A stretch of DNA of 64,000 nt from Cherax quadricarinatus (GCF_038502225.1 NW_027195533.1:62001-126000), one strand, 5' to 3'. Shown: positions 37,353-48,407, counted from the first letter of the stretch. The notes: generated by a model from the letters alone, not told the origin. Numbers and translations are program-made.

Positions 37353-37968
37353 TTAGGTTAGGTTAGGTTAGGTTAGGTTAGGTTAGGATAGGTTAGGTTA
37401 GGTTAGGTTAGGTTAGGTTAGGATAGGTTAGGTTAGGTTAGGTTAGGTTAGGTTAGGTTAGGTTAGGTTTGGTTAGGTTAGGTTAGGTTAGGTTAGGTTA
37501 GGTTAGGTTAGGTTAGGGTTAGGTTAGGTTAGGTTAGGTTAGGTTAGGTTAGGGTTAGGTTAGGTTAGGTTAGGTTAGGTTAGGTTAGGATAGGTTAGGT
37601 TGGGTTAGGTTAGGTTAGGTTAGGTTAGGTTAGGTTAGGTTAGGTTAGGTTAGGTTAGGTTAGGTTAGGTTAGGTTAGGTTAGGTTAGGTTAGGTTAGGT
37701 TAGGTTAGGTTAGGTTAGGTTAGGTTAGGTTAGGTTAGGTTAGGTTAGGTTAGGTTAGGTTAGGTTAGGTTAGGTTAGGTTAGGTTAGGTTAGGTTAGGT
37801 TAGGTTAGGTTAGGTTAGGTTAGGTTAGGTTAGGTTAGGTTAGGTTAGGTTAGGTTAGGTTAGGTTAGGTTAGGTTAGGTTAGGTTAGGTTAGGTTAGGT
37901 TAGGTTAGGTTAGGTTAGGTTAGGTTAGGTTAGGTTAGGTTAGGTTAGGTTAGGTTAGGTTAGGTTAG
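37353..37968 (+). repeat. Interstitial telomeric tract, right arm
   Basis: (TTAGG)n with the G-strand running toward higher coordinates, away from the axis. The outer 360 bp (about 37607-37968) are perfect. The inner part has variants such as AGGATAGG, TTTGG and TTAGGGTTAGG that do not match those of the left tract one for one. It has the same distal-perfect, proximal-degenerate polarity as the left tract. Confidence 0.97.
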
Positions 37969-37973
37969 TGTAG

Positions 37974-37975
<2 letters not shown>

Positions 37976-38021
<46 letters not shown>
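37976..38021. repeat. (TG)n microsatellite, outer right
   Basis: Mirror of the outer left (CA)n. Begins after TGTAG and leads into TTAGGTGGTCATAGAG. Confidence 0.94.
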
Positions 38022-38023
<2 letters not shown>

Positions 38024-39508
38024 GGTGGTCATAGAGTTTTGTGAATATCTTGGTTACAGTGATTTTAGTGGATTTGAGATGGGTGATGAGATGCATTTGT
38101 GGATGTGAAATGTGATTTTTGTGTGTGTTCAGAAGAGGTGTGTTGGGAGATGGGTGAGTGGATGTGAAGAAATGCGGGTGAGATGGAGAGGGGTATGGGG
38201 AGGGTTGTATTAGAAATTTAATGAAATATGGGGAGATTTTACTGAAAATAAAGGTAATGTGTGAATATTTTAAAAAGAAATTATAGAATTGAAAAGTTAT
38301 GATATATTGGAAAAGAATGGAGGGTGTTGAAACATGTCGCAATAGTTGGGTAGTGAGATTAGTTGATGCGAGTATAATATCAATTTATGTGGATACAAGG
38401 ACATGGGTATGGAGAGGATTTTATTAGAATTTTAGTAATGTAAAGAGGAATGTGTATTACATTTAAGATTCAGTAAAAAGAAGGGGAAAAAAATTGTGAA
38501 TAAATTGGTAATTGATGAGGGTTGTGGGTAATGTAGTCGAACTAGAGATACCAAAAAAAGATGATATAAGTGGGTTGTTTTTGTGACTTTTTCTGATGAA
38601 ATTAGTTAAACGAGAAAAAATTGTGGGTTGTTGGTGATGTGGGTTGTGGGTGATGTGGGATGTGGGTGTTGTGGGTTGTGGGTGTTGTGGGATGTGGGTG
38701 TTGATCTTAGTTTATGGTGATTTTGGTGGTGTTTTGAGTGTATTCAGTGGTGTTTTAGTAGTATTCAGTGGTGTATTTGGGAGTACTCAAATGGTGTTTT
38801 GAGGTTATTCAAAGGTGTGATTATAAGTTGTGGGTTGTTGTTGTTGTGACTTTCTGATGAAATTAGTTAAAACGAGAAAAAAAATTGTGGGGTGTGGGTG
38901 ATGTGGGTTGTGTGTGTTGTGGGTTGTGGGTGTTGTGGGGTGTGGGTGATGTGGGTTGTGGGTGTTGTGGGATGTGGGTGTTGTGGGTGTTGTTGTCGAA
39001 CTAGAGATACCGAAAAAGATGTTATAAGTGGGTTGTTGTTGTGACTTTTTCTGATGAAATTAGTTTAAACGAGAAAAAAATTGTGGGGTGTTGTGGGGGT
39101 GGGTGTTGTGGGGTTGTGGGTGTTGTGGGTGTGGGTGTTGTCGAACTAGAGATACCGAAAAAGTGTTATAAGTGGGTTGTTGTTGTGACTTTTTCTGATG
39201 AAATTAGTTAAAACGAGAAAAAATTGTGGGGTGTGGGTGATGTGGGTTGTGGGTGTGTGGGTTTGTGGTGGTGTTTTGATCTTAGTTTATGGTGATTTTG
39301 GTGGTGGTGTTTTGTTTTAGTAGTATTCAGTGGTGTATTTGGGAGTACTCAAATGGTGTTTTGGAAGTGTTTCAGTGTTGTTTGGAAATGTTCAAAGGTG
39401 TTTTTGAAGGTGTTCAAATGATGTGCAAGAGTACTTATGAAGGTGTTCTGGGAGTATTCAGAGGTGATTTTGGGGGTGTTCGAATGATGTTTTTGGAGTA
39501 TTTAAAGG
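38022..39508. repeat. Subtelomere-like sequence, right
   Basis: Reverse complement of about 30656-32215, including the GAACTAGAGATACC and CTGATGAAATTAGTTAAA blocks and GTGGGTGTTG words. No gene. The match ends at TTTAAAGGCAATTG just before the foldback element. Confidence 0.85.
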
Positions 39509-39514
39509 CAATTG

Positions 39515-40427
39515 AACAGGTTGGTAGGTAAGACACATAGGCAACAGTTAGGCAACTTTATTCCGAAACGTTTCGCCTACACAGTAGGCTTCTTCAGTCG
39601 AATACAGAAAGTAGGCAGGAACAGTAGAGATGTGAAGACGATGTAATCAGTCCGTAACCCTTAAAGTCGTAGAATTTGAGGTTGTCAGTCCCTCAGCCTG
39701 GAGAAGTTCAGTTCCATAGTCAGGAACTATCTGAAGATCAAGCGACAGTGCAGAGACTTAAATACTGTCGGAAGGAGAGGTGCAGAGTAGTAGTAGTAGT
39801 AGTGAGAATGTAGCCACTGAGAGGTCATGTCCCTCTCAGATCCAACACTTCTCACTTGAAAGGGTTGTCCAATGTGTTTTCTGTACCAAGATGCCATGTG
39901 TTGCAGTGTCTGACAAGATGAACATCAAAATGGTATACAATACCGACAGGTTGGTAGGTAAGACACATAGGCAACAGTTAGGCAACTTTATTCCGAAACG
40001 TTTCGCCTACACAGTCGGTATTGTATACCAGGCTTCATCTTGTCAGACACTGCAACACATGGCCTCTTGGTACAGAAAACACCTTGGACAACCCTTTCAA
40101 GTGAGTCTGTTGGATCTGAGAGGGACGTGACCTCTCAGTGGCTACATTCTCACTACTACTACTCTGCACCTCTCCTTCCGACAGTATTTAAGTCTCCGCA
40201 CTGTCGCTTGATCTTCAGATAGTTCCTGACTATGGAACTGAACTTCTCCAGGCTGAGGGACTGACAACCTCAAATTCTACGACTTCAAGGGTGATGGACT
40301 GATTACATCGTCTTCACATCTCTACTGTTCCTGCCTACTTTCTGTATTCGACTGAAGAAGCCTACTGTGTAGGCGAAACGTTTCGGAATAAAGTTGCCTA
40401 ACTGTTGCCTATGTGTCTTACCTACCA
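39515..40427. mobile_element. Foldback element, GAAACGTTTC family, in the right arm
   Basis: Two arms of about 400-430 bp in inverted orientation around a short centre (about 39950-40025). Outer ends read GGTTGGTAGGTAAGACACAT and its complement. Each end has TGTAGGCGAAACGTTTCGG with an AATAAA, and nested palindromes GCCTACTGTGTAGGC and GAAACGTTTC. The arms contain a (TAG/CTA)n microsatellite and CTTAAATACTGTC. No protein frame. It replaces the counterpart of 30123-30655. No target-site duplication seen. Confidence 0.87.
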
Positions 40428-41800
40428 GTTGTGAAGAAATTGTGGATTGATGTGGGTATTAACGAAAAAATGTGAAATTATTTGGGTTATCCTGGGTTAA
40501 GAGTGAAAATGTTTTCCCTATGTTGTATATGAAATGTGTGTAGGGGTAAGTCGACAAGATTCAACCTGTGTGTGTGTGGGGTAATCGTGTGACGTCACTG
40601 ACATAGGGGGAAGTCGACAAGATTCAGCTTGTATGTGTGAGGTTTTATCACGTGACGTCACTGACATAGGGGGAAGTCGACAAGATTCAGCTTGTATGTG
40701 TGTGTGTGACGTCACTGACCGCCGAGTAAACACGCTTTTTAGTTCATTTAACTTAATGATAGGAATACTTGTTTAGACCTGTAGTAAGAGAAAGTACCAT
40801 GCCCCATAGGAGGAGTTCATTTGAATGCTTACCCCCAGAGGGGGAATCCAAAAAAAAACTTGATCCGAGGAGATCGTAAGAATTTCGAAACCCCGTAGGG
40901 GGGAATCCAAAAAACCTCGATCCTAGGAGATGGAGTCTTGGTATTATCGAGAAAACTTGATCCAAGGAAGTAGAGTCTTTGTATTATTTTGATATCGAGA
41001 AAAAAAAATGGGGTTGAAGTGGGAGTCCATTTTGAATGCTTATACCCAGAGGGGAACCCAAAAATTTGATCCGAGGAATTGGAGTCTTTGTATTATCGAG
41101 AAAAAAAAATTTGGGGTGGTGGTGAAAGTGGGAGGGGGAACCTCAAAAATTTGATCCGAGGAGATGGAGTCTTTGATTTCGAGAAAAACTTGATCCAAGG
41201 AAGTAGAGTCTTTGTATTATTTTGATATCGAGAAAAAATTGGGATGGGGGTGAAAGTGGGCGGAATCCAAAAAACTTGATCCAAGGAAGTAGAGTCTTTG
41301 TATTATCGAGAAAACCTTGATCCGAGGAATTGGAGTCTTTGTATTATCGAGAAAACTTGATTCGAGGAGAGCAAATGAAATTCAAAAAAAAAATTAAAAA
41401 AAAATCGGAATAAAATTCGGGGCGCGGGGGCGATCCAGACGACGCTGCAGAAGGCGCAGCAGAAGGCGCGGGCGGGCGCGACGGACTGGCGCGAGGTGCG
41501 CGGGCGGGAGCGAGGGCGCGGCGGGGCCGGTGGGTCGGCGCGAGGGCGGGGGGGCGCGAGGGCGGGGGCGGGTGGGGGGCGCGGGGGGCGCGGGGGCGCG
41601 GGTGGGGGCGCGGGGGGTGCGCGTGGGGGCGCAGGGGTCGCGGGTGGGGGCGCGGGGGGCGCGGGTGGGGGCGCGGGGGGTGTGGGTGGGGGCGCGGGGG
41701 GCGCGGGTGAGGGGCGCGGGGGGCGCGGGTGGGGGCGCAGGGGGCGCAGGTGGGGGGTCGTGGGCGGGTCGTGCGCGGGGGTCGTTGGCGGGGTTAAGGT
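40428..41800. repeat. Outer right-arm blocks (TGACGTCA units, minisatellite, GC-rich)
   Basis: Reverse-complement copies of the left-edge blocks: 40434-40545 matches 30005-30120, then three TGACGTCA units at 40545-40720, the minisatellite at 40850-41370, and a GC block at 41413-41800. The GC block is G-rich on + with GGGTGGGGGCGCGGGG-type units about 15-25 bp long. Long Gly/Ala/Arg or Pro/Ala frames here are compositional. Confidence 0.88.
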
Positions 41801-41962
41801 CATTAGCACATAGGTGTGAAAAGGTCATTAGCACATAGGTGTGAAAAAGGGATGCCTGAGAGGTAGGGATGCCTGAGAGGAGGAGCCACTCTGTAGAAGG
41901 GATGCCTGAGAGGAGGAGCCACTCTGTAGAAGGGATGCCTGAGAAGAAATCTACACTACTAA
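41801..41962 (+). repeat. Short tandem repeats before satellite, copy 1
   Basis: Two units of GGTCATTAGCACATAGGTGT, then three units of GGGATGCCTGAGAGGAGG with AGCCACTCTGTAGAA. Copied at about 45870-46034. Confidence 0.88.
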
Positions 41963-43466
41963 TGGGTACCATGAACCACACAACAGAGGGAACCATGAAC
42001 CACACAAAACATGGGACCATGAAACACAACACAGGGAACCATGAGCCACAAAAGGAACCATCAACAACCCAACACAGAGAACCATGAACCACAAAACACA
42101 GGGAACCGTGAACCACACAACACAGGGAACCATGAGCCACACAACACAGTGAACCATGAACCACACAATGCAGGGAACCATGAGCCTCATAACACATGGA
42201 AGCATGAAACACACAACACAGAGAACCAAGAACCACTCAACACAGGGAAATATGAACCACACAACTCAGGAAACCATGAATCACACAACAAAGGGAACCA
42301 TGAGTCACAAAAAATTGGGAGCAATGAGCCCCACAACTCAAGGGACCAAGAACCACACAACACAGGGACCCATCCGTCACACAACACAGGGAACCATGAA
42401 CCACACAAAACATGGGACCATGACCCACACAACACAGGGAACCTTGAACCACACAACACAGGGAACCAAGAACCACACAACACAGAGAACCAAGAACCAC
42501 ACAACACAGGGAAATATGAGCCACTCGACACAGGGAACAATGAGCCATGGAAAACAGGGTTCCATGAACCACATATCAGAGGGTACCGTGAACCACAAAA
42601 CCATGAATCACACAAAAAATGGGAACATGGAACACACAACACAGGGAACCATGAGCCACACAACACAAGGAACCATCAACCACACAACACAGGGAACCAT
42701 GAACAACACAACAAAGGGAACCATGAACCACACAACACACAAAACCATCATCCACACCACAAAGGGAACCATCAACCGCTCAACACAGAAAACCATGAAC
42801 CACACAACGCAGAGAACCATGAGCCACACAACACAGGGAACCATGAACCAAACAACCCAGGGATCCATGAACCACACAACACAGGGAACCATAAACCCCG
42901 CAGTACAGAAAACCATGAACCACACAACACAGGTAACCATTAGCCACTCAACACAGGGAACTGTGAACCACACAACACAGAGAACCAAGAGCCATTCAAC
43001 ACAAGGAGTGTGAACTGCACATCAGTGGGAACCATGAGCCACACAATACAGGGAACCATGAACCAAACAACCCAGGAATCCATGAACAACACAACACAGT
43101 GAACCATGAACCACACAACACAGGGAACAAATGAACCAAGCAACACAGGGACCCATGAGCTACAGAACATAGTCACCTATGAACCACACACCACAGGGTA
43201 CCAAGAACCACACAGCACAGGGACCCATGAACCATGCAACACAGGGAACTACATGCCACATAACACAGGGAACGACGAACCACACAGCACAGAGAACCAT
43301 GAACCATACAACATAGGGAGTCGAGAACTATACAACTCAGGGAATTATGAACCACAGAACACAGGGACCCATGAGCCATACAACATAGTGGCAAATCAAC
43401 CACACAACGCAGTTACCCATGAGCCACACAAAACAGGAAGTTATGAATCACACAACACAGGTAACC
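41963..43466. repeat. 24-bp satellite, block 3
   Basis: Same unit and same orientation as the left-side satellite, so the satellite is not part of the inverted symmetry. Its first 330 bp match block 4 at 46035-46370 almost exactly. Confidence 0.94.
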
Positions 43467-43830
43467 AATTGAACATTAAAATGGTATAAAATACCGACAG
43501 ATTGTTAGGTAAGACACATATGCAACAGTTAGGTATCTTTATTTCGAAACGTTTCGCCTACACAGTAGGCTTCTTCAGTCGAATACAGAAATACTTTCTG
43601 TATTCGACTGAAGAAGCCTACTGTGTAGGCGAAACGTTTCGGAATAAAGTTGCCTAACTGTTGCCTTTGTGTCTTACCTACCAACCTGTCGGTATTTTAT
43701 ACCATTTTGATGTTCATCTTGTCAGACACTGCAACACGTGGCCTCTTGGTACAGAAAACACCTTGGACAACCCTTTCAAGTGAGAACTGTTGGATCTGAG
43801 AGGGACCTGACCCATCAGTGGCTACATTCT

Positions 43831-43865
<35 letters not shown>

Positions 43866-44594
43866 TGCACCTCTCCTTCCGACAGTATTTAAGTCTCTGC
43901 ACTGTCGCTTGATCTTCAGATAGTTCCTGACTATGGAACTGAACTCTCCAGGCTGAGGGACTGACAACCTCAAATTCTACGACTTCAAGGGTGATGGACT
44001 GATTACATCGTCTTCACATCTCTACTGTTCCTGCCTACTTTCTGTATTCGACTGAAGAAGCCTACTGTGTAGGCGAAACGTTTCGGAATAAAGTTGCCTA
44101 ACTGTTGCCTTTGTGTCTTACCTACCAACCTGTCGGTATTTTATACCATTTTGATGTTCATCTTGTCAGACACTGCAACACATGGCCTCTTGGTACAGAA
44201 AACACCTTGGACAACCCTTTCAAGTGAGAACTGTTGGATCTGAGAGGGACCTGACCTCATCAGTGGCTACATTCTACTACTAATACTACTACTACTACTA
44301 TGCACCTCTCCTTCCGACAGTATTTAAGTCTCCGCACTGTCGCTTGATCTTCAGATAGTTCCTGACTATGGAACTGAACTCTCCAGGCTGAGGGACTGAC
44401 AACCTCAAATTCTACGACTTCAAGGGTGATGGACTGATTACATCGTCTTCACATCTCTACTGTTCCTGCCTACTTTCTGTATTCGACTGAAGAAGCCTAC
44501 TGTGTAGGCGAAACGTTTCGGAATAAAGTTGCCTAACTGTTGCCTTTGTGTCTTACCTACCAACCTGTCGGTATTTTATACCATTTTGATGTTC
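43467..44594. mobile_element. Foldback-family array, 444-bp tandem units
   Basis: Starts AACATTAAAATGGTATAAAA, contains a small inverted end (about 43490-43690), then two direct units 444 bp apart (GTTCATCTTGTCAGACACTG at 43712 and 44156) and a truncated third. Each unit ends with TGTAGGCGAAACGTTTCGGAA, with the AATAAA overlapping that end. The (CTA)n tracts differ in length. No coding capacity. Confidence 0.87.
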
Positions 44595-46034
44595 TAAGAG
44601 TGAAAATGTTTTCCCTATGTTGTATATGAAATGTGTGTAGGGGTAAGTCGACAAGATTCAACCTGTGTGTGTGTGGGGTCATCGCGTGACGTCACTGACA
44701 TAGGGGGAAGTCGACAAGATTCAGCTTGTATGTGTGAGGTTATCACGTGACGTCACTGACATAGGGGGAAGTCGACAAGATTCAGCTTGTATGTGTGTGT
44801 GTGACGTCACTGACCGCCGAGTAAACACGCTTTTTAGTTCATTTAACTTAATGAGAGGAATACTTGTTTAGACCTGTAGTAAGAGAAAGTACCATGCCCC
44901 ATAGGAGGAGTTCATTTGAATGCTTACCCCCAGAGGGGGAATCCAAAAAAAACTTGATCCGAGGAGATCATAAGAATTTCGAAACCCCATAGGGGGGAAT
45001 CCAAAAACCTCGATCCTAGGAGATGGAGTCTTGGTATTATTGAGAAAACTTGATCCAAGGAAGTAGAGTCTTTGTATTATTTTGATATCGAGAAAAAAAA
45101 ATGGGGTTGAAGTGGGAGTCCATTTTGAATGCTTATACACAGAGGGGGGAACCCAAAAATTTGATCCGATGAATTGGAGTCTTTGTATTATCGAGAAAAA
45201 AAAATTTGGGGTGGGGGTGAAAGTGGGAGGGGAAACCTCAAAAATTTGATCCGAGGAGATGGAGTCTTTGATTTCGAGAAAAACTTGATCCAAGGAAGTA
45301 GAGTCTTTGTATTATTTTGATATCGAGAAAAAATTGGGATGGGGGTGAAAGTGGGGGAATCCAAAAAACTTGATCCAAGGAAGTAGAGTCTTTGTATTAT
45401 CGAGAAAACCTTGATCCGAGGAATTGGAGTCTTTGTATTATCGAGAAAACTTGATTCGAGGAGAGCAAATGAAATTCAAAAAAAAAATTCGAAAAAAATC
45501 GGAAAAAAATTCGGGGCGCGGGGGCGATCCGGACGACGCTGCAGAAGGCGCAGCAGAAGGCGCGGGCGGGCGCGACGGACGGGCGCGAGGGGCACGGGCG
45601 GGCGCGAGGGCGCGGCGGGGCCGGTGGGTCGGCGCGAGGGCGGGGGGCGTGAGGGCGGGGGCGGGTGGGGGGCGCGGGGGGCGCGGGGGCGCGGGTGGGG
45701 GCGCGGGGGGTGCGGGTGAGGGCGCGGGGTGCGCGGGTGGGGGCGCGGGGGGCGCGGGTGGGTGGACGGGGGGCGCGGGTGAGGGGCACGGGGGGCACGA
45801 TTGGGTGCGCGTGGGGCACGGGTGGGGGGTCGTGGGTGGGTCGTGCGCGGGGGTCGTTGGCGGGGTTAAGGTCATTAGCACATAGGTGTGAAAAGGTCAT
45901 TAGCACATAGGTGTGAAAAAGGGATGCCTGAGAGGTAGGGGTGCCTGAGAGGAGGAGCCACTCTGTAGAAGGGATGCCTGAGAGGAGGAGCCACTCTGTA
46001 GAAGGGATGCTTGAGAAGAAATCTACACTACTAA
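44595..46034. repeat. Direct duplicate of the outer right-arm blocks
   Basis: Repeats 40498-41962 in the same orientation about 4.1 kb downstream: TGACGTCA triplet (44640-44815), minisatellite (44940-45470), GC block (45510-45860), short tandem repeats. Identity is high by eye, with small indels. It begins abruptly inside the truncated foldback unit. Confidence 0.9.
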
Positions 46035-46587
46035 TGGGTACCATGAACCACACAACAGAGGGAACCATGAACCACACAAAACATGGGACCATGAAACACA
46101 ACACAGGGAACCATGAGCCACAAAAGGAACCATCAACAACCCAACACAGAGAACCATGAACCACAAAACACAGGGAACCGTGAACCACACAACACAGGGA
46201 ACCATGAGCCACACAACACAGTGAACCATGAACCACACAATGCAGGGAACCATGAGCCTCATAACACATGGAAGCATGAAACACACAACACAGAGAACCA
46301 AGAACCACTCAACACAGGGAACCATGAACCACACAACACAAGAAACCATGAACCACACAACAAAGGGAACCATGAGTCACACAAAACTGGGAGCAATGAG
46401 GCACACAACTCAGGGGACCAAGAACCACAAAACACAATGACCCATCCGTCACACAACACAGGGAACCATGAACCACACAAAACATGGGACCATGACCCAC
46501 ACAACACAGGGAACCACGAACCACACAACACAAGGAACCATCAACCATAGAGCACAGGTAACCATGAACCACAAAATACAGGGAACC
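46035..46587. repeat. 24-bp satellite, block 4
   Basis: A shorter copy of block 3, matching it for the first 330 bp and then diverging. It ends at a foldback element that starts with the same AACATTAAAATGGTATAAAA. Confidence 0.93.
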
Positions 46588-47633
46588 CTGAACATTAAAA
46601 TGGTATAAAATACCGACAGATTGTTAGGTAAGACACATATGCAACAGTTAGGTATCTTTATTTCGAAACGTTTCGCCTACACAGTAGGCTTCTTCAGTCG
46701 AGTACAGAAAAGTTGATAGAAGCAGAAGAGACTTGAAGACGATGTAATCAGTCCATCACCCTTAAAGTTTTGAGGTGGTCAGTCCCTCAGTCTGGAGAAG
46801 AGCATTGTTCCAAAGTTTGAAACAATATGGAGTTGAAGTGACAGGATGGAGCCTTATATAGCGCCAGGAGGTGAGACGTAGGTCACTAGTAGAACGCAGA
46901 TGTTGGGAGGTCAGGTCCCTCTCAAATCCAGCCGTTCTCACTAGTAGAGGTAGTCGAAGTTGATTTCAGGTCTGTACCAAGATACCCTTGTGTTGCAGTG
47001 TCTGACAGATTGAACATTAAAATGGTATAAAATACCGACAGATTGTTAGGTAAGACACATATGCAACAAGGTCTCTTCTGCTTTAAGGGTGATGGACTGA
47101 TTACATCGTCTTCAAGTCTCTTCTGCTTCTATCAACTTTTCTGTACTCGACTGAAGAAGCCTACTGTGTAGGCGAAACGTTTCGAAATAAAGATACCTAA
47201 CTGTTGCATATGTGTCTTACCTAACAATCTGTCGGTATTTTATACCATTTTAATGTTCAATCTGTCAGACACTGCAACACAAGGGTATCTTGGTACAGAC
47301 CTGAAATCAACTTCGACTACCTCTACTAGTGAGAACGGCTGGATTTGAGAGGGACCTGACCTCCCAACATCTGCGTTCTACTAGTGACCTACGTCTCACC
47401 TCCTGGCGCTATATAAGGCTCCATCCTGTCACTTCAACTCCATATTGTTTCAAACTTTGGAACAATGCTCTTCTCCAGACTGAGGGACTGACCACCTCAA
47501 AACTTTAAGGGTGATGGACTGATTACATCGTCTTCAAGTCTCTTCTGCTTCTATCAACTTTTCTGTACTCGACTGAAGAAGCCTACTGTGTAGGCGAAAC
47601 GTTTCGAAATAAAGATACCTAACTGTTGCATAT
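46588..47633. mobile_element. Foldback element, second subfamily
   Basis: Two inverted arms (about 46588-47025 and about 47095-47633). Ends carry TGTAGGCGAAACGTTTCGAA with AATAAAGATACC, and internally there are CTATATAAGGCTCCATCC and ACTAGTGAGAACGGC. Same design as 39515-40427 but clearly diverged in the arm interior. Its right end is cut at GTTGCATATG by the next LTR. Confidence 0.85.
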
Positions 47634-48389
47634 GACACGTGGTGCACACCCCATTGTGGAGGGTGCTTGGACCACCATATAAGCCCAAGGAACAGCATGA
47701 TCGGGGGGACTTCGAGAGGAGCTGCTGCTGTGTGCAGAGTTCTGAGCAGGGAGACTTCGAGCAGAGCTGCTGCTGTGTGCAGAGCTGTGAGCAGGGGGAC
47801 TTCCAGCGGAGCTGCTGCTGTGTGCAGAGCTCTGAGCAGGGAAATTTGAGAGGAGCTGCTGCTGAGGTGCAGGGCTCAGGAGAAGGCTGCTGAAGTCTCT
47901 GGAGGAGACTGTTGGAGACAGTTGGCAGAGTACTAGCTTGGAGCAGTACTCGGTTGTGTAGGGCTTTGGACCTGTGGCTTAGTTTCTGTGGTGAACTGTC
48001 CTCCAAGTTAATTGTAGTCCCTGTCTCATTGCTTATATGTACCGCCCCATTTATCTAGACCCCAGTAATGTACTCCTGTTCCCAAATATATTATTGTACA
48101 AGGACTTAATGATAAACTGTGTTTGAATAGAATAGTAATATTCACTGCCGTCATTATTTACTCATTTATCCATTTATTTTATTTCAAGCAGTGAGAGGGT
48201 GAGTAGGGTGGTGGGTAGAGTAGTGAGATGTGAAGGTGTAGTCACCAGTGACCTCACATTACCGAACTTCACTAATCACACGTCTCGCCTCTCCTGCCTA
48301 TCTCCCACCTCTCATGCCTATTCCCTCCCCTTACTCCCATATTCCCCAATTATTCATTCCGTCCAATAACCCCCCCCCCCGACATGACA
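47634..48389 (+). repeat. 5' LTR, truncated at its 5' end
   Basis: Aligns with the 3' LTR from CACGTGGTGCACACC to GACATGACA. It lacks about 160 bp that the 3' LTR has before this point. A TATA-like ATATAAG is at 47677-47683. Four 45-bp units (GACTTCGAG plus GAGCTGCTGCTGTGTGCAGA) occupy 47700-47880; the frames there are not genes. Confidence 0.82.
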
Positions 48390-48407
48390 TGGTGTCTAAG
48401 CGGTAGT
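48390..48407 (+). other. Primer-binding-site candidate
   Basis: TGGTGTCTAAGCGGTAG follows the LTR's terminal CA directly and begins with TGG. The tRNA was not identified. Confidence 0.55.

Larger units (their letters stand above)
35203..41600 (-). repeat. Right arm of the giant palindrome
   Basis: Reverse complement of 29052-35202 in the same order of blocks. Differences: the telomeric tract is shorter and carries other variants; a foldback element fills 39515-40427 in place of the sequence matching 30123-30655; CCCACA-type tandem words differ in number; the GC-rich block extends further, to about 41800. Such differences argue that two separate DNA copies exist. Confidence 0.92.

Noticed and set aside
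32296..37968. Head-to-head telomere fusion
   Set aside because: A fusion would read TTAGG then CCTAA toward each other. Here CCTAA is on the left and TTAGG on the right, with 4 kb between, so the ends point outward.
29052..41600. Palindrome dismissed as a pure read-foldback artefact
   Set aside because: The arms differ by an element insertion with replacement, by telomere variants and by tandem copy numbers, which a single folded read would not give. An artefact limited to the centre remains possible and is listed for checking.
47639..48006. Frames in the LTR 45-bp repeats (47639-47893 and 47554-48006; also 50362-50758)
   Set aside because: 45 is a multiple of three, so frames stay open on both strands within an LTR. 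No protein family recognised.
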